From Porogramme epimiltina (Eukaryota; Basidiomycota; Agaricomycetes; Polyporales; Polyporaceae): DNA of 64,000 bases. Below the pieces are notes generated by a model. That model had not been told where the DNA came from. It saw nothing but the letters and a program-made list of their open reading frames with translations, and did not search any database. Every line of letters starts with the position of its first letter. Position 1 is the stretch's first letter. Made by a program: the position numbers and the translations under genes. The DNA lies in NCBI GenBank assembly GCA_900155495.1, contig FTLJ01000154.1, positions 1-64,000 of the forward strand, read 5' to 3'. Below, one piece after another: positions 23,418 through 35,378 of this stretch.

Positions 23418-25399
23418 TTAGTAAAGCTTCTCTTTCCTCACGTCCCCTTCGTACACTCCCGCCCTTCCATTAGGGAGCCTATAGTAAGGGAAAGGTGGCT
23501 TAGGTGGGCCCCATTCGTTCATTCGGTCGGCCTCAGTCTGCACTGGAAAGATAACAAGGTTATAGGCGTGTCTTATCGGTGGATGCTTCCGTCCTATTGG
23601 GTACACTCACAGTATTTATCCAAAAATCCAAATTCTGCCCTCATCCTCGTACGTCGTAGCTCCCAGAGAAGGCTCTCGACACGTCCGAAGAATGCAGCCG
23701 ATTCTACGGGAATATTAGTCGTCACCTCTAGTGGGTCGTAGCACGACCCATGAATGGAGCCCACAAGCGGCGCGATGGCGAAGAGCGATTCCGCGAAGTG
23801 GTCCTCGCCCCCGAAGAGACAGCCGTACGGCTTGAACCCTCTGAGGCGGTCGTTTGGACGAAACGATGGGAGAGATGTGACTTTAGACACATCGTCCACC
23901 GTCGAGTCGAGGCCAGGGAGTTGGAGCCCCGTGACCTGACGGCATTTGGAAAGGAGGTATGCGACTGCAGCCCAAGTGATCGTTGGACGGACTATTCCAC
24001 CCCACTGCTGGCCAACAGCAAGCACAATCGCAAGAGGCCATGCGTCTGCCATTTCTCGGAGACCATCGTTATTGATCGCATACAGGAGAGGGGTTGCTAT
24101 CCTGAAATCGCGCATATTATGAAAACAGAACAATGGGCGAAGGTGATGAATGGTGAAGGTCGAATCGTCGTCGGGAATATCGCCACCATCCGGGACTTGG
24201 AATGAAACATTGAGTGTGAGCAGGGTAGTATGAGCACAGTGCGCTTCGAGAGTCGTGAAGAGGGCTTTCAATTGAGACGCGGTAGCCGTTTCGCGCGTAT
24301 CAACTATCAGAGAGCGTAGGCGGGAGAAGTGCATAATCTGGATGAGCTGTGTGCATGCCATAACGGAAGGCAAGTGTATATGGAGGCTCTGTAAGGAAGG
24401 GAAGGGATGATGTAGCGTCGCTTGGTCGAATAGTTGCATGTCAGAGGTGGTATCGGGACCCAGGTTGAGATAGACTTTCTTCAGATATGGAAGATTGGCG
24501 AGATATTGCAGAAAATCATTTGGCCAAGGCTCAGGGCTGGTTACTACAAAGCCTTCGAGCCCAGGCCGAGCATAAGCGAACCTGACAGCAGCGTCGAGGG
24601 CCACGTTGGGCTCAGTAACGTGAACCTCAATATGGGCGACGGAAGGGCAAAGATGGTTAACGGCGTTCACTTGCGACGTTATGGTTTCTACAGGCGGGAT
24701 GTATTTGTCTATGGGGCGGATTGAAGCGTAATCCGCGAATGAGACGCTTTTCAATTTGGGGCCGAGGAAAAGGGGAAGGAGCACAGCCAGATGGAAGAAT
24801 TCGAGCCGGAGTAGTCGGATTTCCTCGAGGTTAGGTAGGAGCCATGTGTTTCTGCGCGCCAGACACAACACATCGAAAAAGATAGAGGGTGGCTTAGACA
24901 GTGAATGAATGCAAGCATTGAACATGGTAGCTTCTTTCCAATTGTCCCATTCACTGTCTGCGTGCTCGACTTTGAAGAACCCTAATCGTTTCACGCGACG
25001 GGCGTAAAAGTTAAATCTCGCCCATTCGGAGGCAACCGGAGTCCTCAGAAAGTCCTACACGCGAAAAAAAAGGAGTCTACATGTGTTGTGGTGCACGAAA
25101 ACAACACCACTCACTATGTCCCATGTCATCGGATTTCCATCCCTATCGATAGTAGCAACTGTCTCCTGCCATACGTCCTCCGGGAAAGTCCTAAGAAGCG
25201 GCCCAATGGTCAAAAGGGAATGCCAGAGTCCGTCGAGAGCAGGCTCCGAAAAGGTCTTGCAGGTTCTAGCCAAGGCCGCCACAGTTTGGTTGATGTCGGT
25301 GTATGAGTCGCCGACAAACGGATCTTTGTAGGGGTTACGCGCCAGGGCGAATTGCACAATATGCGCGAATATATCCGGAGACTGAAGGCAGCGATGCAT
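23418..25399 (-). CDS. F-box domain protein, family 1 copy a
   Basis: Three exons (25115-25399, 23611-25054, 23418-23542) give 617 residues. The N-terminus MHRCLQSPDIFAHIVQFALA, followed by AALARTCKTFSEPALDGLW, is an F-box-like start of the kind abundant in Agaricomycetes. F-box proteins are substrate receptors of SCF ubiquitin ligases. The rest is a leucine-rich helical/strand repeat body (for example LLPNLEEIRLL, FPSLQSLHIHLPS, RLRSLIVDT) that would bind the target. The tail MNEWGPPKPPFPYYRLPNG corresponds to MNDWGAPRPQFPWRKKPNG in the paralog at 39564, with the same two intron positions. That agreement supports the splice model. The target is unknown. Confidence 0.82.
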
Positions 25400-28300
25400 G
25401 GCAGGGGACTGGACACGGTAGCAGATCGAGGCGAGTCTATTATGTCGAGGTTCAAGCTCAAGTCTACCATCTGGTAATATACTTACGTAATCACTGGAGC
25501 TGACTTGACATTAATTCCGTATTTCAACGGCGTCGCTTCCAGGACCGAAGGCTATTCAGTGAGGCGTTACGCCCCAGGACTCCGTACTTACACTGCCAGA
25601 AGCTTTAGGTGAGACTAACATCGACTCGTTAACGAACTTATCGTTGCGTGGGTGCGAAGAGCGGGAAACCGTCCCTGAAATGAATTTTGAAACTTGAACG
25701 ACATCAGACAGAGACGGTAGAGAAGTACAAAAAGGTGGATCAAGCTGAATAAAACTATTAAAGGGAAATGTACAGTTGACGAGCACAAAACGTGATTAGT
25801 AAGGGTATCTACAGCATCTACCTTTAAGTATAAGACGTGCAACAATCGACAGCAAAATGATAACATCGACAGCGGACAGCAAGAGGGACGAGAGCACGGG
25901 AGACTATCGGTAACGCGATCAAGATCACTACACTTGAGAGTTAAGGGAAGAGTGTCCGTTTTGTACAAAACACCACGAGAGAAAGCCAGAATCCGGAGGA
26001 ATACAAGCAGCTGCTAGCCTCCAGGACGGCAATGCGGTTCAACGTGGAACCCATCGAAAGTTGTATGGAGATGCCACCCCACCCGACAAGTGAAGCCGGT
26101 TGCGGTTACTTGACGATGCAACGGTGGGCGCAACGACAGGTTGGTAAGGAAGCAAGTGTTGTGGCGCCGTGTAAGCAGGGTACCGGTGGGGCTTCCTGGT
26201 GTCTGGGGGCGTATTGCGACGCTGCGGGAAGCGGGGGCCAGGGGTTGGCAGGTACGACATCATGGGCGCATGTTGTTGTGCGTTATAGCCAATGCTGGAA
26301 TGTTGGCCGTGAGAGCCACGGAGGGGATAAGGTGGTAGATGAGCCTCGCGGTGCGGATATGCCAGCGTGAGGTGGATCCCGCCTGCTACGGGGCCTACGC
26401 GAGTGCGGCGAGTGCTGCTGGACGGGGTGGTGCGGGAGGAGTTTGACCGCGTGGACATGGCGCAGAATGGTGAGTCTCCTGTGTGGACTTACGAGCTAAT
26501 ATAGTGACACTCACCAAGAGGCGGTGAGCTACGGCCGTAGCTCCAACGCTGCAGAGACGATGAGGCGGGCATGGTCCGGAGAACTATCGCGCCGCCTCGG
26601 AGGCGGTAGGGAATGGAGGCGTCGAGCGAGCAGCATTTGGACGTGCGCTCACAGACCGCTATTGGAACATGCTGCATCGCAGTTGGCGGAGCGAGCGTCG
26701 AACGCTGGCGCGGAAGGGCTTGCTTTCCAAAACTAGACATACGAAGCGGGAGAAGGCGTCGGGGGTCGGGATGAGCGAGGGATGAGCGCGTACTTTATTT
26801 CCGAAAGCGGGTGATGTAGAGCCTATGCAGAGCGTCTGCGAGTGTACGCGTCGGGCGGCCCCCGACGCTGGACGCGATATCGAAGCTCACGCTTCGACGA
26901 GGGCGGTGTGGGGGACGTGGCTGCGGAAGGTGAGCCAGGAGCGAGATTCTGACGTCAGGGCACTCACGGATACCCAAATCGGCCATTACTATAAGTGGAT
27001 TTAGCCTAAAATTCGAGGGCTTTCGTAAATGCATCTTCCCTGAGTATCTAGGGAGAAACCGGCTATGAGAAGGGTGAGCATTGTGGCGAGACGACGCAGG
27101 GGAGGAGACGGAAAGGAAACATGTTCGTACGTTTGGAAGGGGTCTCATATACAGCTCATGATGAGCCTGTGCGGTATCCCTCTTGTTCTCGTAGAGTCAG
27201 TAGCCCTTCAAGACAAGGGCGAAGTACAATGAGCCCTAGGCGCCCATGTTCAGGCCGGACGACTCAAGACGACTAGGCCTGTTGTGACCCCGTCGCGACG
27301 ACCCTGTGTTCGACAAAAACTGGTGTTATATCGTGTAAATGTAGCAAATATACTTTGAGGTACCTGTGCTTTGCCTGGCCCATTTCGCACAGCACCCGCT
27401 GTCTATCGGTATGCGACCTGGCGACGGACCGATGGACAAGGATTTCTATATTCGCACCTCGGCCCTGGCAAGGGCATGCCTTCCATTCCTTCCTGTGCTT
27501 TTGTGTGCACCACTGGGACAGTGCCTCTGTCTCGAGAATCGCACCGCTGCCCTTACGAGCGTTCCGAGGCCTATGAAGTCACCAGTCAGCCTCCCTCAAC
27601 GACACCGAGACATGAGGGCGAACTCGCCGGAGAACCAGGGGTCATCGACCCGCCTCACAGCCTAAGGTTGTGGGATAGGTCGGGTGTATGAGATCCCTGA
27701 GAAGGGGAACACCCCCAGCAGCGTTCCTCCCTCTCTCATGTCGTCTCCAGTCTCATGACAAGGAGGACAAGGCGTGAGATGCCACTTCGCGTCGTCGCGT
27801 CGCTATAAGTCATCGCGTTGACAAATGCTTGAATTGTCGCTTGAAAACAAGAAGTGGATGGTACAGACAATAGTATGCCCTCAGGAATCTGATCACCAAC
27901 GTTACATTAGCAACAAATCTCAACAATAAAAGGAGGGCCGTTGACCTGGTTACTACTCGCATTTTAGGCGTGCTCCTAGAATTGACATTCTTTTCATTTG
28001 GAGAGTTGTTGGCCACAGCTTCATTAGAGCCAGCCGCGTATACCACCAATGACTTAGGACAGCACGAAAGAGTGCGACGTGGTCGTCCGCATTCAAGAAG
28101 TTCGAATATGTTAGGCGCCCATTCCCCGGCGGCTGGCTGTTGCTGTTAGAGTCACGTGCCTTTCTCTAGCCAATCACCACATCCCGAGGATAGGGGGGAG
28201 AATATTGTAGGGGCGCTTTATATTCCGGTGTTGGGAAAAGATTGATACACAAGGGAGTATACGCGGATACACGGCTGCCAGCACATGGATAAGGCGAAGC

Positions 28301-29279
28301 GGAAGCCGTCGCGCTAGCAACCTAGCTGAAGCTCGTACTTCTACTCAGAACGGTCATCAATTCCAACACTCGCGGGACTACGACCAAACTTCCACCTCTC
28401 CCCCTGCGGAAGGCGGAGAAGGAGAGCGTGCCGTGTGTGAGTACAACTCGCGTCGCTCTGCGGATGCAGTGTCGACGGTGGAGGTGAGCGTAACGGTGAG
28501 CGCGATGGTGATGTGCGTCGGGATATGCCTCGAGAGGGTTAATGTGTCTTGGCCCGGCGTGCTGGTAGCCTCTTGGGGTGTGTGGCGGTGGGGGAGGTGA
28601 GTAATGACGTATGGTCGGCGGAGAGGTCGCCGGATGGACTAGGCCTTGACTTGCGCGTAGAGGAAGGGAGAAGGGAGAGCGAGGTAGGTGGAGAAATGTA
28701 ACAGTAGGGGTTGAGTAGGGGGTATGCGATGACGTTGGAATGGAAGGGCGTGCAAGGAAGAAGTTCGCTCAGCGAACGGTGGAGGTGAAGAAAGACGCTG
28801 ATTGGGGGCCGCACCCAGGGTTTATACGTTCGCCGGTTTGCTCAGGGGTGCGCTGGGGGCTGTTCGCGGACACGTGACCTAGTACATCGCACTGGATTTC
28901 GCGAGAGGGGAGCGAGTGCATTGAATTAAGAATGTTGCCATAAAGCAGACCCCTAACTGGGACACCCAAAGGGGTCGAAGGGTTACACAGCCTTTTCGAA
29001 GTAAGGGGGAAGCATACGTCACTACTTGGTTCATACTGCAACTCAGCCACTCACGTTTGTAGACATACCATAAGAGGGTATCTTTAACTTGGCTTAATAG
29101 GAGGACGGGGATTGCAGGGACCCTAACCCTCTCCCTCTCCCAGTAGTGCAGAGGGGCGGGCAGTGTATGCTTGAGGAGGCCTGGGGAACGTAGACAGGTA
29201 ATTCAGCGCGAAGTTCAGTGCTGCCCTGAGGAAGATCCATACCCTTCGTCACCCCCTCTGGTATTATAGGAGTTTCAGA
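25400..29279. other. Long gene-poor region with uncertain minus-strand frames
   Basis: About 3.9 kb without a gene I can support. On the minus strand two frames are proline/arginine-rich: 26039-26458 (139 codons) and 26795-27148 (117 codons, ending in SVGGRPTRTLADALHRLYI). They could be exons of an unknown gene or relics, but no domain, clear splice chain or paralog links them. 27360-27690 is open in all three plus frames without any match. 28380-28800 is purine-rich on the plus strand. No terminal repeats or transposase motifs were recognised. Confidence 0.45.
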
Positions 29280-29280
29280 A

Positions 29281-29289
29281 CATATATAA
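29281..29289 (+). promoter_or_regulatory. TATA box of the Ser/Thr-rich protein gene
   Basis: The element CATATATAA lies about 115 bp upstream of the ATG at 29400, in otherwise mixed sequence. The spacing suits a fungal core promoter. Confidence 0.5.
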
Positions 29290-29399
29290 GGCCCCCCACT
29301 CGGTGCTGAACGAGGCATAACTTCCGTCTAGTCCTCGTTCGCACACATCCTCCATTCACTACCCTGTGTAGAGCTAGCCTCGCACCCCACATCCACACT

Positions 29400-30081
29400 A
29401 TGATCCTTCCCCTCTCTTCCATCGTCTCCGTGCTGGCCGCGTACGAGAGCACCAGGACTCTACCCCATCCCCTCAGCACCTCCACGCCCACGCCCACAAA
29501 CGCAACGGCGACCGCATCCCTTAACAAGGCGATGTCGACGACGGGCGCCAGCACCATCGCCAGCACGGGCACCAGCACCATAGCCAGCACGGGTACCAGC
29601 ACGTTCGCCAGCACGGGTGCTAGCGCGAGTGTCAGCACGAGTACCGGTACGGACACTAGCACGTCCTCCGCACCAACTACGACCTCCGACGGCATGCGCA
29701 CGAGTAAGTCCGGCTTGAAGTACCTCGAGCCCCGCTGACCCCATCCCGCTTCGTACCGTAGGCCCCGACACATCCACTTCCGTCGACCCAAACAGCCCCA
29801 CAACGACGTGCGGCGGCCCCACCGTCGAGACTATCATCTTGCCCGTGAGGGTGACGGAGTTGGTGTACGTGACCGCGATCGCCACCTCTCCTACTGGAGA
29901 TGCCGCGGACGAGCCCGCACCGACTCCGATGGCGTCTGGCACGCCGGCGGAGACCACGGGAGGGGCAACCGACACAGGCAGCGGGACGGCGGCGCCGAGC
30001 GTCACGTCGGAGGGGAGTGTGGAGACGTCGACTTCGGTGGTTGACGACAATGACCCCGTTGAGACGGACGCGACGGCCTAG
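29400..30081 (+). CDS. Ser/Thr-rich repeat protein, probably secreted or cell-wall
   Basis: Two exons (29400-29703, 29762-30081) give 207 residues. The first 16 residues (MILPLSSIVSVLAAYE) are hydrophobic and may act as a weak signal peptide. After that more than half of the residues are Ser, Thr, Ala, Gly or Pro. Residues about 46-85 are near-perfect decapeptide repeats of the form ASTGTSTIAS encoded by a 30-bp minisatellite. The second exon contains TTTCGGPTVETIILPV and then acidic/Thr-rich sequence to the stop. Such proteins are typically O-mannosylated wall or spacer proteins. No catalytic domain and no convincing GPI signal is visible. The short intron splices in phase (ACG A / GC CCC). 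Confidence 0.6.
29537..29640 (+). repeat. 30-bp coding minisatellite
   Basis: About three and a half tandem copies of a 30-bp unit coding for STGxSTIA-type decapeptides. The units differ at a few positions (for example ATC, ATA or TTC in the variable codon). It lies within exon 1 of the Ser/Thr-rich gene and keeps the frame. Confidence 0.75.
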
Positions 30082-30261
30082 ATGAGAGGGGGGGGGCTTT
30101 ACTCGGCATGGAGTTGGAGGAGATGGGCTGGTCCCGTGTATATCCATCATAGTGTATAGATTATGCTTCAACCTATATCAAACTTTGCGCTGCGAATCGT
30201 ATGACTGTGGGACTCACCGTTTGTGATTGACGGTCGAAGCAATCGTGACACCTTCTAGAGT

Positions 30262-31428
30262 TCAGAGCTCATCGTGCTGCGGTCCGGGCGCGAGAATCGC
30301 TCCCGATATGTTCGCGAACCATGCTCGCTGTTGCTTCGGAGATGCCCAGTCCGGGGAGTTTCCTACCCGAGCCGTCAAGAAGGGTACGATTAGTGATATC
30401 TGGAGTGTACGTACCGCCGAAGAATGTCTGTAGGTGAAGCCCTTGCACTCGGCCATCCGGTCCTTCTTCGGTGCGGATAACGAGTCCCGTGGCGAGTATA
30501 ACAGATTGACCGTCGACAAACACTTCAATTTCGCCTAAAGATACGAGGTAAAAGAGTCACGGAGAGCTCATGTTGCGGTAGTGCCAATACACTCACCATC
30601 TTCCCTGCCCAAGCTGTTCACTTTGACCCGTTCCGTGATGCGCATCCATCTCCCCGTCACGAACTTGAATGCTCCGCGGCCGACGGAAAAGCCGTAGTCG
30701 GGGTGTTGAATAGATCGTGGTGGGACTAGCATGAGCTGTTCGGTGTTCTTTCCAGACTGTGGGAGGTATGCGTATAGCTCGCCCACGCCGCGTTCTCTGC
30801 GCACGACCAGTCAATCAGTGAGACGCGTCACAAATGCGAAACGGAATCTCAAGGGAAAGCGAGAAAAGGGATGCTCACCGCCACATAAGGCGCAGGTTGA
30901 AGCATTTGCATCTGTCTGATTGTCGTCCGCCCGAACATCCGTAGGCAGAGTCGCCCGTGCCACCATCTATGCATATTCTCAGAGGGTTTGGTGCAGATAG
31001 AGAAGCTCTGAGCCCTCACAGATACCTGGGAGTTTTCCCCCTTTCACCCAGTCAAACCCGTCTTCGAAGAGGACGTCGTAGCTGAAAACGACCTCGCTCT
31101 CGTCACGGACATCCTTCAGTGCTTCGGCAAAAGGAGGTGGGCCGCGAAGGTAGAAGCCGAACCCGCCGGGGGGTGCTGACTTGTTGCCCGGGTTGATGCT
31201 CCCCGCAGGAAAGACAGCTTCCCAGGCTAATGCATCCGGAGAGGAACCGGGGACAGGGATGGGAGGAGGGGATAGGACGTGGGTCGTGTTGGAGGTCACT
31301 TTGTGCACGCCAAGCGTCTTGTCGGAGAGCTCGACGACGGTGATGGCGGGAGTGCTTGAGGAGGGGCAAGTGGTGAATCCAGCCACGATACGCGACGCAG
31401 AAATATCGGGAGATATAGAAGTGAGCAT
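30262..31428 (-). CDS. Polysaccharide lyase family 14 (alginate/glucuronan lyase-like)
   Basis: Five exons (31026-31428, 30879-30966, 30597-30796, 30415-30534, 30262-30362) give about 303 residues in consistent phase. PL14 enzymes cleave uronic-acid polymers by beta-elimination. The family pattern is clear: GFGFYLRGP, FSYDVLFEDGFDWVKGGKLPG, DSAYGCSGGRQSDRC, FNLRLMWR, GELYAYLP and, near the end, EIEVFVDGQSVI and LHLQTFFGGNSPDWASPK. The first methionine of the frame (31428) gives MLTSISPDISASRIVAGFTTC, which lacks an obvious signal peptide although fungal relatives are secreted. A more upstream start with an extra intron, or loss of the signal, is possible. The gene is convergent with the Ser/Thr-rich gene and divergent from the gene at 31931. 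Confidence 0.82.
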
Positions 31429-31930
31429 GGGTGGTGAGAAGGAAGCTGGGCAGCGCTGGCGTGAATCTGGGAGTCGAAGCGACGAAGCAGATCATATGAC
31501 GTAATTTGATACTGGACGCCAATCCCTCGCTCCCGCTCGACGACGGGGGCACCTTCATCTGGCCCATCGTTCTCGTAATAGGGTAGAGCTAGCCATTGGC
31601 TGAGGGGATTATAGTGATATAAGAAAGGTCTGGAGCCTGGCCTGTGTATTTTCCACGCAAGAGACTCGAGCGCTTTACTGAGGAAATTCCTCGAGATTGC
31701 TCGTACGAGACAGAAGAAAATCAACCGGCGACATTCTACAAGGTTGAATGAACCGCAAGCGAAATGTAATAGACCCGCGACGCTTCGAGAGGCATAAGCG
31801 CCCGGGTAAATGGGCGCCAGAGGGAGGTGGTCCGTGCGTGGGAAAGGGAGAGACAACAGGCGGGGTAATTGGGTCTGTCACGCAGGGCAGCGCGATCTGT
31901 CACCTCCCCCTCCCTGTGACGCCCTGCGCA

Positions 31931-34900
31931 ATGCCGTCCTCGACGCAAGTCGTCCCCGGCACCGTCCTCGTCCTCGGCGGCCGCCATACCACCTCCACCA
32001 ACACCATGAACAACGCGCACAAGGGCAAGACAGCCCTTTCCTGGGCCCAACTCCCCGGCGAGATCGTCAGGTATGCCCCACTCTTGCCTCCAATGTCTAC
32101 GCCACCGTCCCGCTCAACGCTTCCTCCAGGCTGATCACGACATTCTACCTCCTCGATGTTTGCGTCTCCGGATACTGTCCAAACACCTGGGAAGCCCGAG
32201 AAATGTGGCCTCAACGCTTTGCATTCACCACTTTCCGCGACGCGTTGGAGATCGAGCGGGTTATGCGCCTCTTCCCTGCCTGGAAGCCCCACAGTGAGTC
32301 TCCCTACCCTCATCCTACCCCTTGTCCTCCCTTGTCCTCGGCCCATGTATCAGTGGAAGTGGCTATATGGCTGGAAGACACTATCTGCTCCGACATCCGC
32401 GACAGCGCCGTTCGCGTTCGGTCGCGTCGCGTCATGTCTACACTATAGTCACTGCCACCCGCCTCCATTCGATCATTTCTCGGCGGCAGCCTGTCTTCAC
32501 AATTCATTTTCCCGGCTAGCGTCGCTGCGCACTATCCTGCGTTTGCAGTTTGGCGCGAAGTGGCTGCTACCCGTGGTTGTGCTTGAGTATTGCGGCGATT
32601 GGTGTTGCGGATCATTATGCAAGAGGGCGCAAATACGTCATCGAGTTGCCACTTAACCGAGCCGGGATGCTTCGTTGCCATCATCTTCTTCACCCTACAT
32701 TGGGCAGCATATGCTCGGGAGAGTCGGTGGGGAGATCGCCCCGTCGTGTGGTGTAATGCCTACATTACATGTACGGCTTCCACTTCCGTTTTGCGTTGTC
32801 GGTTTCTTGCTTCCTTCAGCTCTGGCAGCGATTACATGTGGTCAGGCGGCGCATGTGTTGTACCATTAAGGGGTCGCTGATGGTCGCCGTTGAACGTTGA
32901 GTCTACTATTCTGCAGCCGGATTGAATACGTCATCGACATGATACTTAGCCGAGCTGGGACGCTTCGCGGCAATAGTCTTCTTGAATTTCCCTTGCCCAT
33001 CTCCGTCTCCGGATCTATCTACAGGATACTCATTTAACGCTCATCATCTAGTTGAAAATCACCTGTTCTGGAACAAGGCTTGCAACCTTCTCGACCCTCA
33101 TGGCGCCTACAACCACCTTCTCCTCGTCCCTCCAACCCTCCCCACCGCCGGCTCAAACGCCCCACCGGCCCCCCGTCTCACCATGTACCGCCACTTTCGC
33201 CATATGGTGGAGGCATCATGCGTAGTGTGTCGTGTCAATTTCCCTTACAACGCCGAAGGGGTTTGTACCGGCAGCGCCAAGCGATGCGTCTCAGTACCAA
33301 CGCTCGGCGTGATCAGCATCTGCAAAGAACACCGAAGGAACGCCTCGTTCTGTGGCGTCTGCCTGAGGGAAGCCCCGCGGGTGGAGCTTGAAGAGGACTT
33401 CTCGCACGGCGCATCCGCTTGGGCCGAGAACGAGGACAACGAGACCTGGCCCGGCGTGGACGCCACTTGCCGCGCTTGTCGTCAGGAAGCCCTCTGGCAA
33501 CGAGTCAACACGCGCCCCGAATGGCGCGAATGCCTGAACACCGCACAGTGGGCCGCGCTGGACTGGGAAACGCGACAATCCGTAGAGTCATTCGTCGACC
33601 TCGGCGAAGGCTCCGTGCGCGACGTGCTGCAGGTCGCAGAGGAGAAGTACTGGCTGCGTAATCACACAAAGCTTGTCGACATGCTTCAGCAGGCGATGGC
33701 GGCATCGCGGTTCGCATCGAGAGCGGAGGCAGGCGAAGAGTACGGCAGCGACGATGAACTGAGCGACGACGAGATCGAAGACCCGGAGATGCTGAGCTTG
33801 ACGGAGGATGCAGGCGGTATTCGGGAATTGGCGCTCAATGATTGGGCGCGCAACCGCATTCTCGACGGGCACTGGATCAGCCCTGCCGACGAATGGTTCA
33901 ACTGCTACAACAATGGCCGCGCGCGGTTTGCACCCGCCCAACACCCATGCCCTTGGAATCGGAACGCGATCTACGAGGGCGCGCTCGACGACGGCCAGGA
34001 CGACGAAGCACAGGTGCTGCAGCATCCTCGACCTCGCACCCTTTGCCCTTGCCCTCCGTCCTTCGTGCTCTGCGAGCAAGCGTACCGAGCGTTCCAACGA
34101 CAAATGCGCGAGATCCTACTTCCGCCCATGCGCAACATCGTCCGCAAGCTCGTGATGGAGTGCGCCGCGGACGGGACGGACCCCGCGCGCCGGGCGGTGA
34201 AGATGACGCTCGATGACGTCGCGCATGAGCTTCGGGACGAGTCGGTTTGGTATAACGGCATCGACTGGCTAGAACGGAGGGCCAACCTCCGTTTGGAAGA
34301 GCGGCGGCGGCGCGCGAAGGACGAAGACGAAGCGTCGACGTCGTCTCACTCGGACGGTTCCCACACGACGAGCCCCGTGCTATCCACAACGACCCTCCAG
34401 ACCACCCCATCCCCTCCGCCATCCGGCAAGGACGACGAGCCCGTCGTGTCGTCGCCGTTGGCAGGAGTTCCGCCAGTTCTTTCGCCGGTCATGAAGGCCC
34501 CAGAGCTCCTGCGGCCGATCCCATTCGTTCCCGTCACCATGGACCACCTCCCCTTGAACAGCCGGGAGACCTTCGACATGGTGAGTTCTCTTTTTGAATC
34601 GCATGAGGGTCTCTAGCTCACTTGCTCTACGTAGATCTGGCGTGATGCTTGCTCTCCGGTGTACCAATGCCAGTGTGCCATTTGCGAGCGCGCGATGCTG
34701 AACGCGAACATGAGCGCGCCCCCCGTCCCCGTGCAGGCGCAGATCCCTGCCGCAGTCCAACCCCAAGAGCCGATCCAGCGGCCAAAAACCCCGCCGGTGC
34801 AGATCTCTATCGAAGAGCTGCCAGCTACGATGGAGGCGGAGGCGGAAGTTGAGGACGAAGAAGCCCTCGACGAGTCCGAGGAAGAGGAGTTCGAGGAGGA

Positions 34901-35369
34901 CAAGCCCGAGCACCAAAAGGACTTGGTCGACGCCCCCCTCACGTCTCTCAGTCTCTTCGTCAGCGCGTACCCCGAGAAGCAGGTGACGTCGCGCAAACGG
35001 TCGTGCTCAGACTTGGAGGCGGATACCGAGTCGGACACCCTCTCGTTGAGCACCACCACCGACCCTGACCCCGACGACCGCTCGCGGACCCCGCCCAAGC
35101 GCCTCAGGAGAGAGGGCTCGTACGACCGAGCAGAGTCCAAGTCGCCTTCGGTTGCGACAGCGCCACCCCCGTCCAGCTCACCTTCGAGGCAGAGGAAACG
35201 GACGAGTGAAGAACTAGAGGAGAGCGACGAGCTTCAGCCGGCGTCGGGCAAGCGACTTCGCCCCGACGTCACCGAGCGACCCTTGCCATCGCGGTTACTA
35301 TCGTCGGAGTCGACATCACCAGCGACGCGGGAGAAGGTCTCGCTCTCGAGTAGCGCGTCTTCAAACTAG
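31931..35369 (+). CDS. Large conserved-type orphan protein with F-box-like start, Cys pairs and C-terminal NLS motifs
   Basis: Four exons (31931-32070, 32130-32293, 33052-34580, 34635-35369) give 855 residues. The N-terminus contains ALSWAQLPGEIVRLITTFYL at about residues 35-54, an F-box-like helix pair. From about residue 155 to 230 there are regularly spaced cysteine pairs (CVVC, CKEH, FCGVC, CRACR) that could bind zinc. A long charged helical region follows, with acidic clusters (YGSDDELSDDEIEDPE) and a basic helix RLEERRRRAKDEDE. The last 245 residues are low complexity, with SEEEEFEEDKPE and two nuclear-localisation-like motifs, PPKRLRRE and GKRLRPDV. No enzyme domain is visible; a nuclear adaptor or regulator is an inference. 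The second intron, 758 bp, is far longer than any other here and contains a direct repeat. The junctions keep phase (CAC A / TT GAA). Confidence 0.7.
32632..32988 (+). repeat. Imperfect direct repeat inside the long intron
   Basis: A segment of about 63 bp at 32632-32694 recurs imperfectly at 32926-32988. Both copies begin AATACGTCATCGA and then share CTTA(A/G)CCGAGC(C/T)GGGA and GCTTCG. They are about 294 bp apart and lie inside the 758-bp intron of the orphan-protein gene. This points to an insertion or internal duplication that enlarged the intron. Confidence 0.6.
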
Positions 35370-35378
35370 GGGCAGAAC

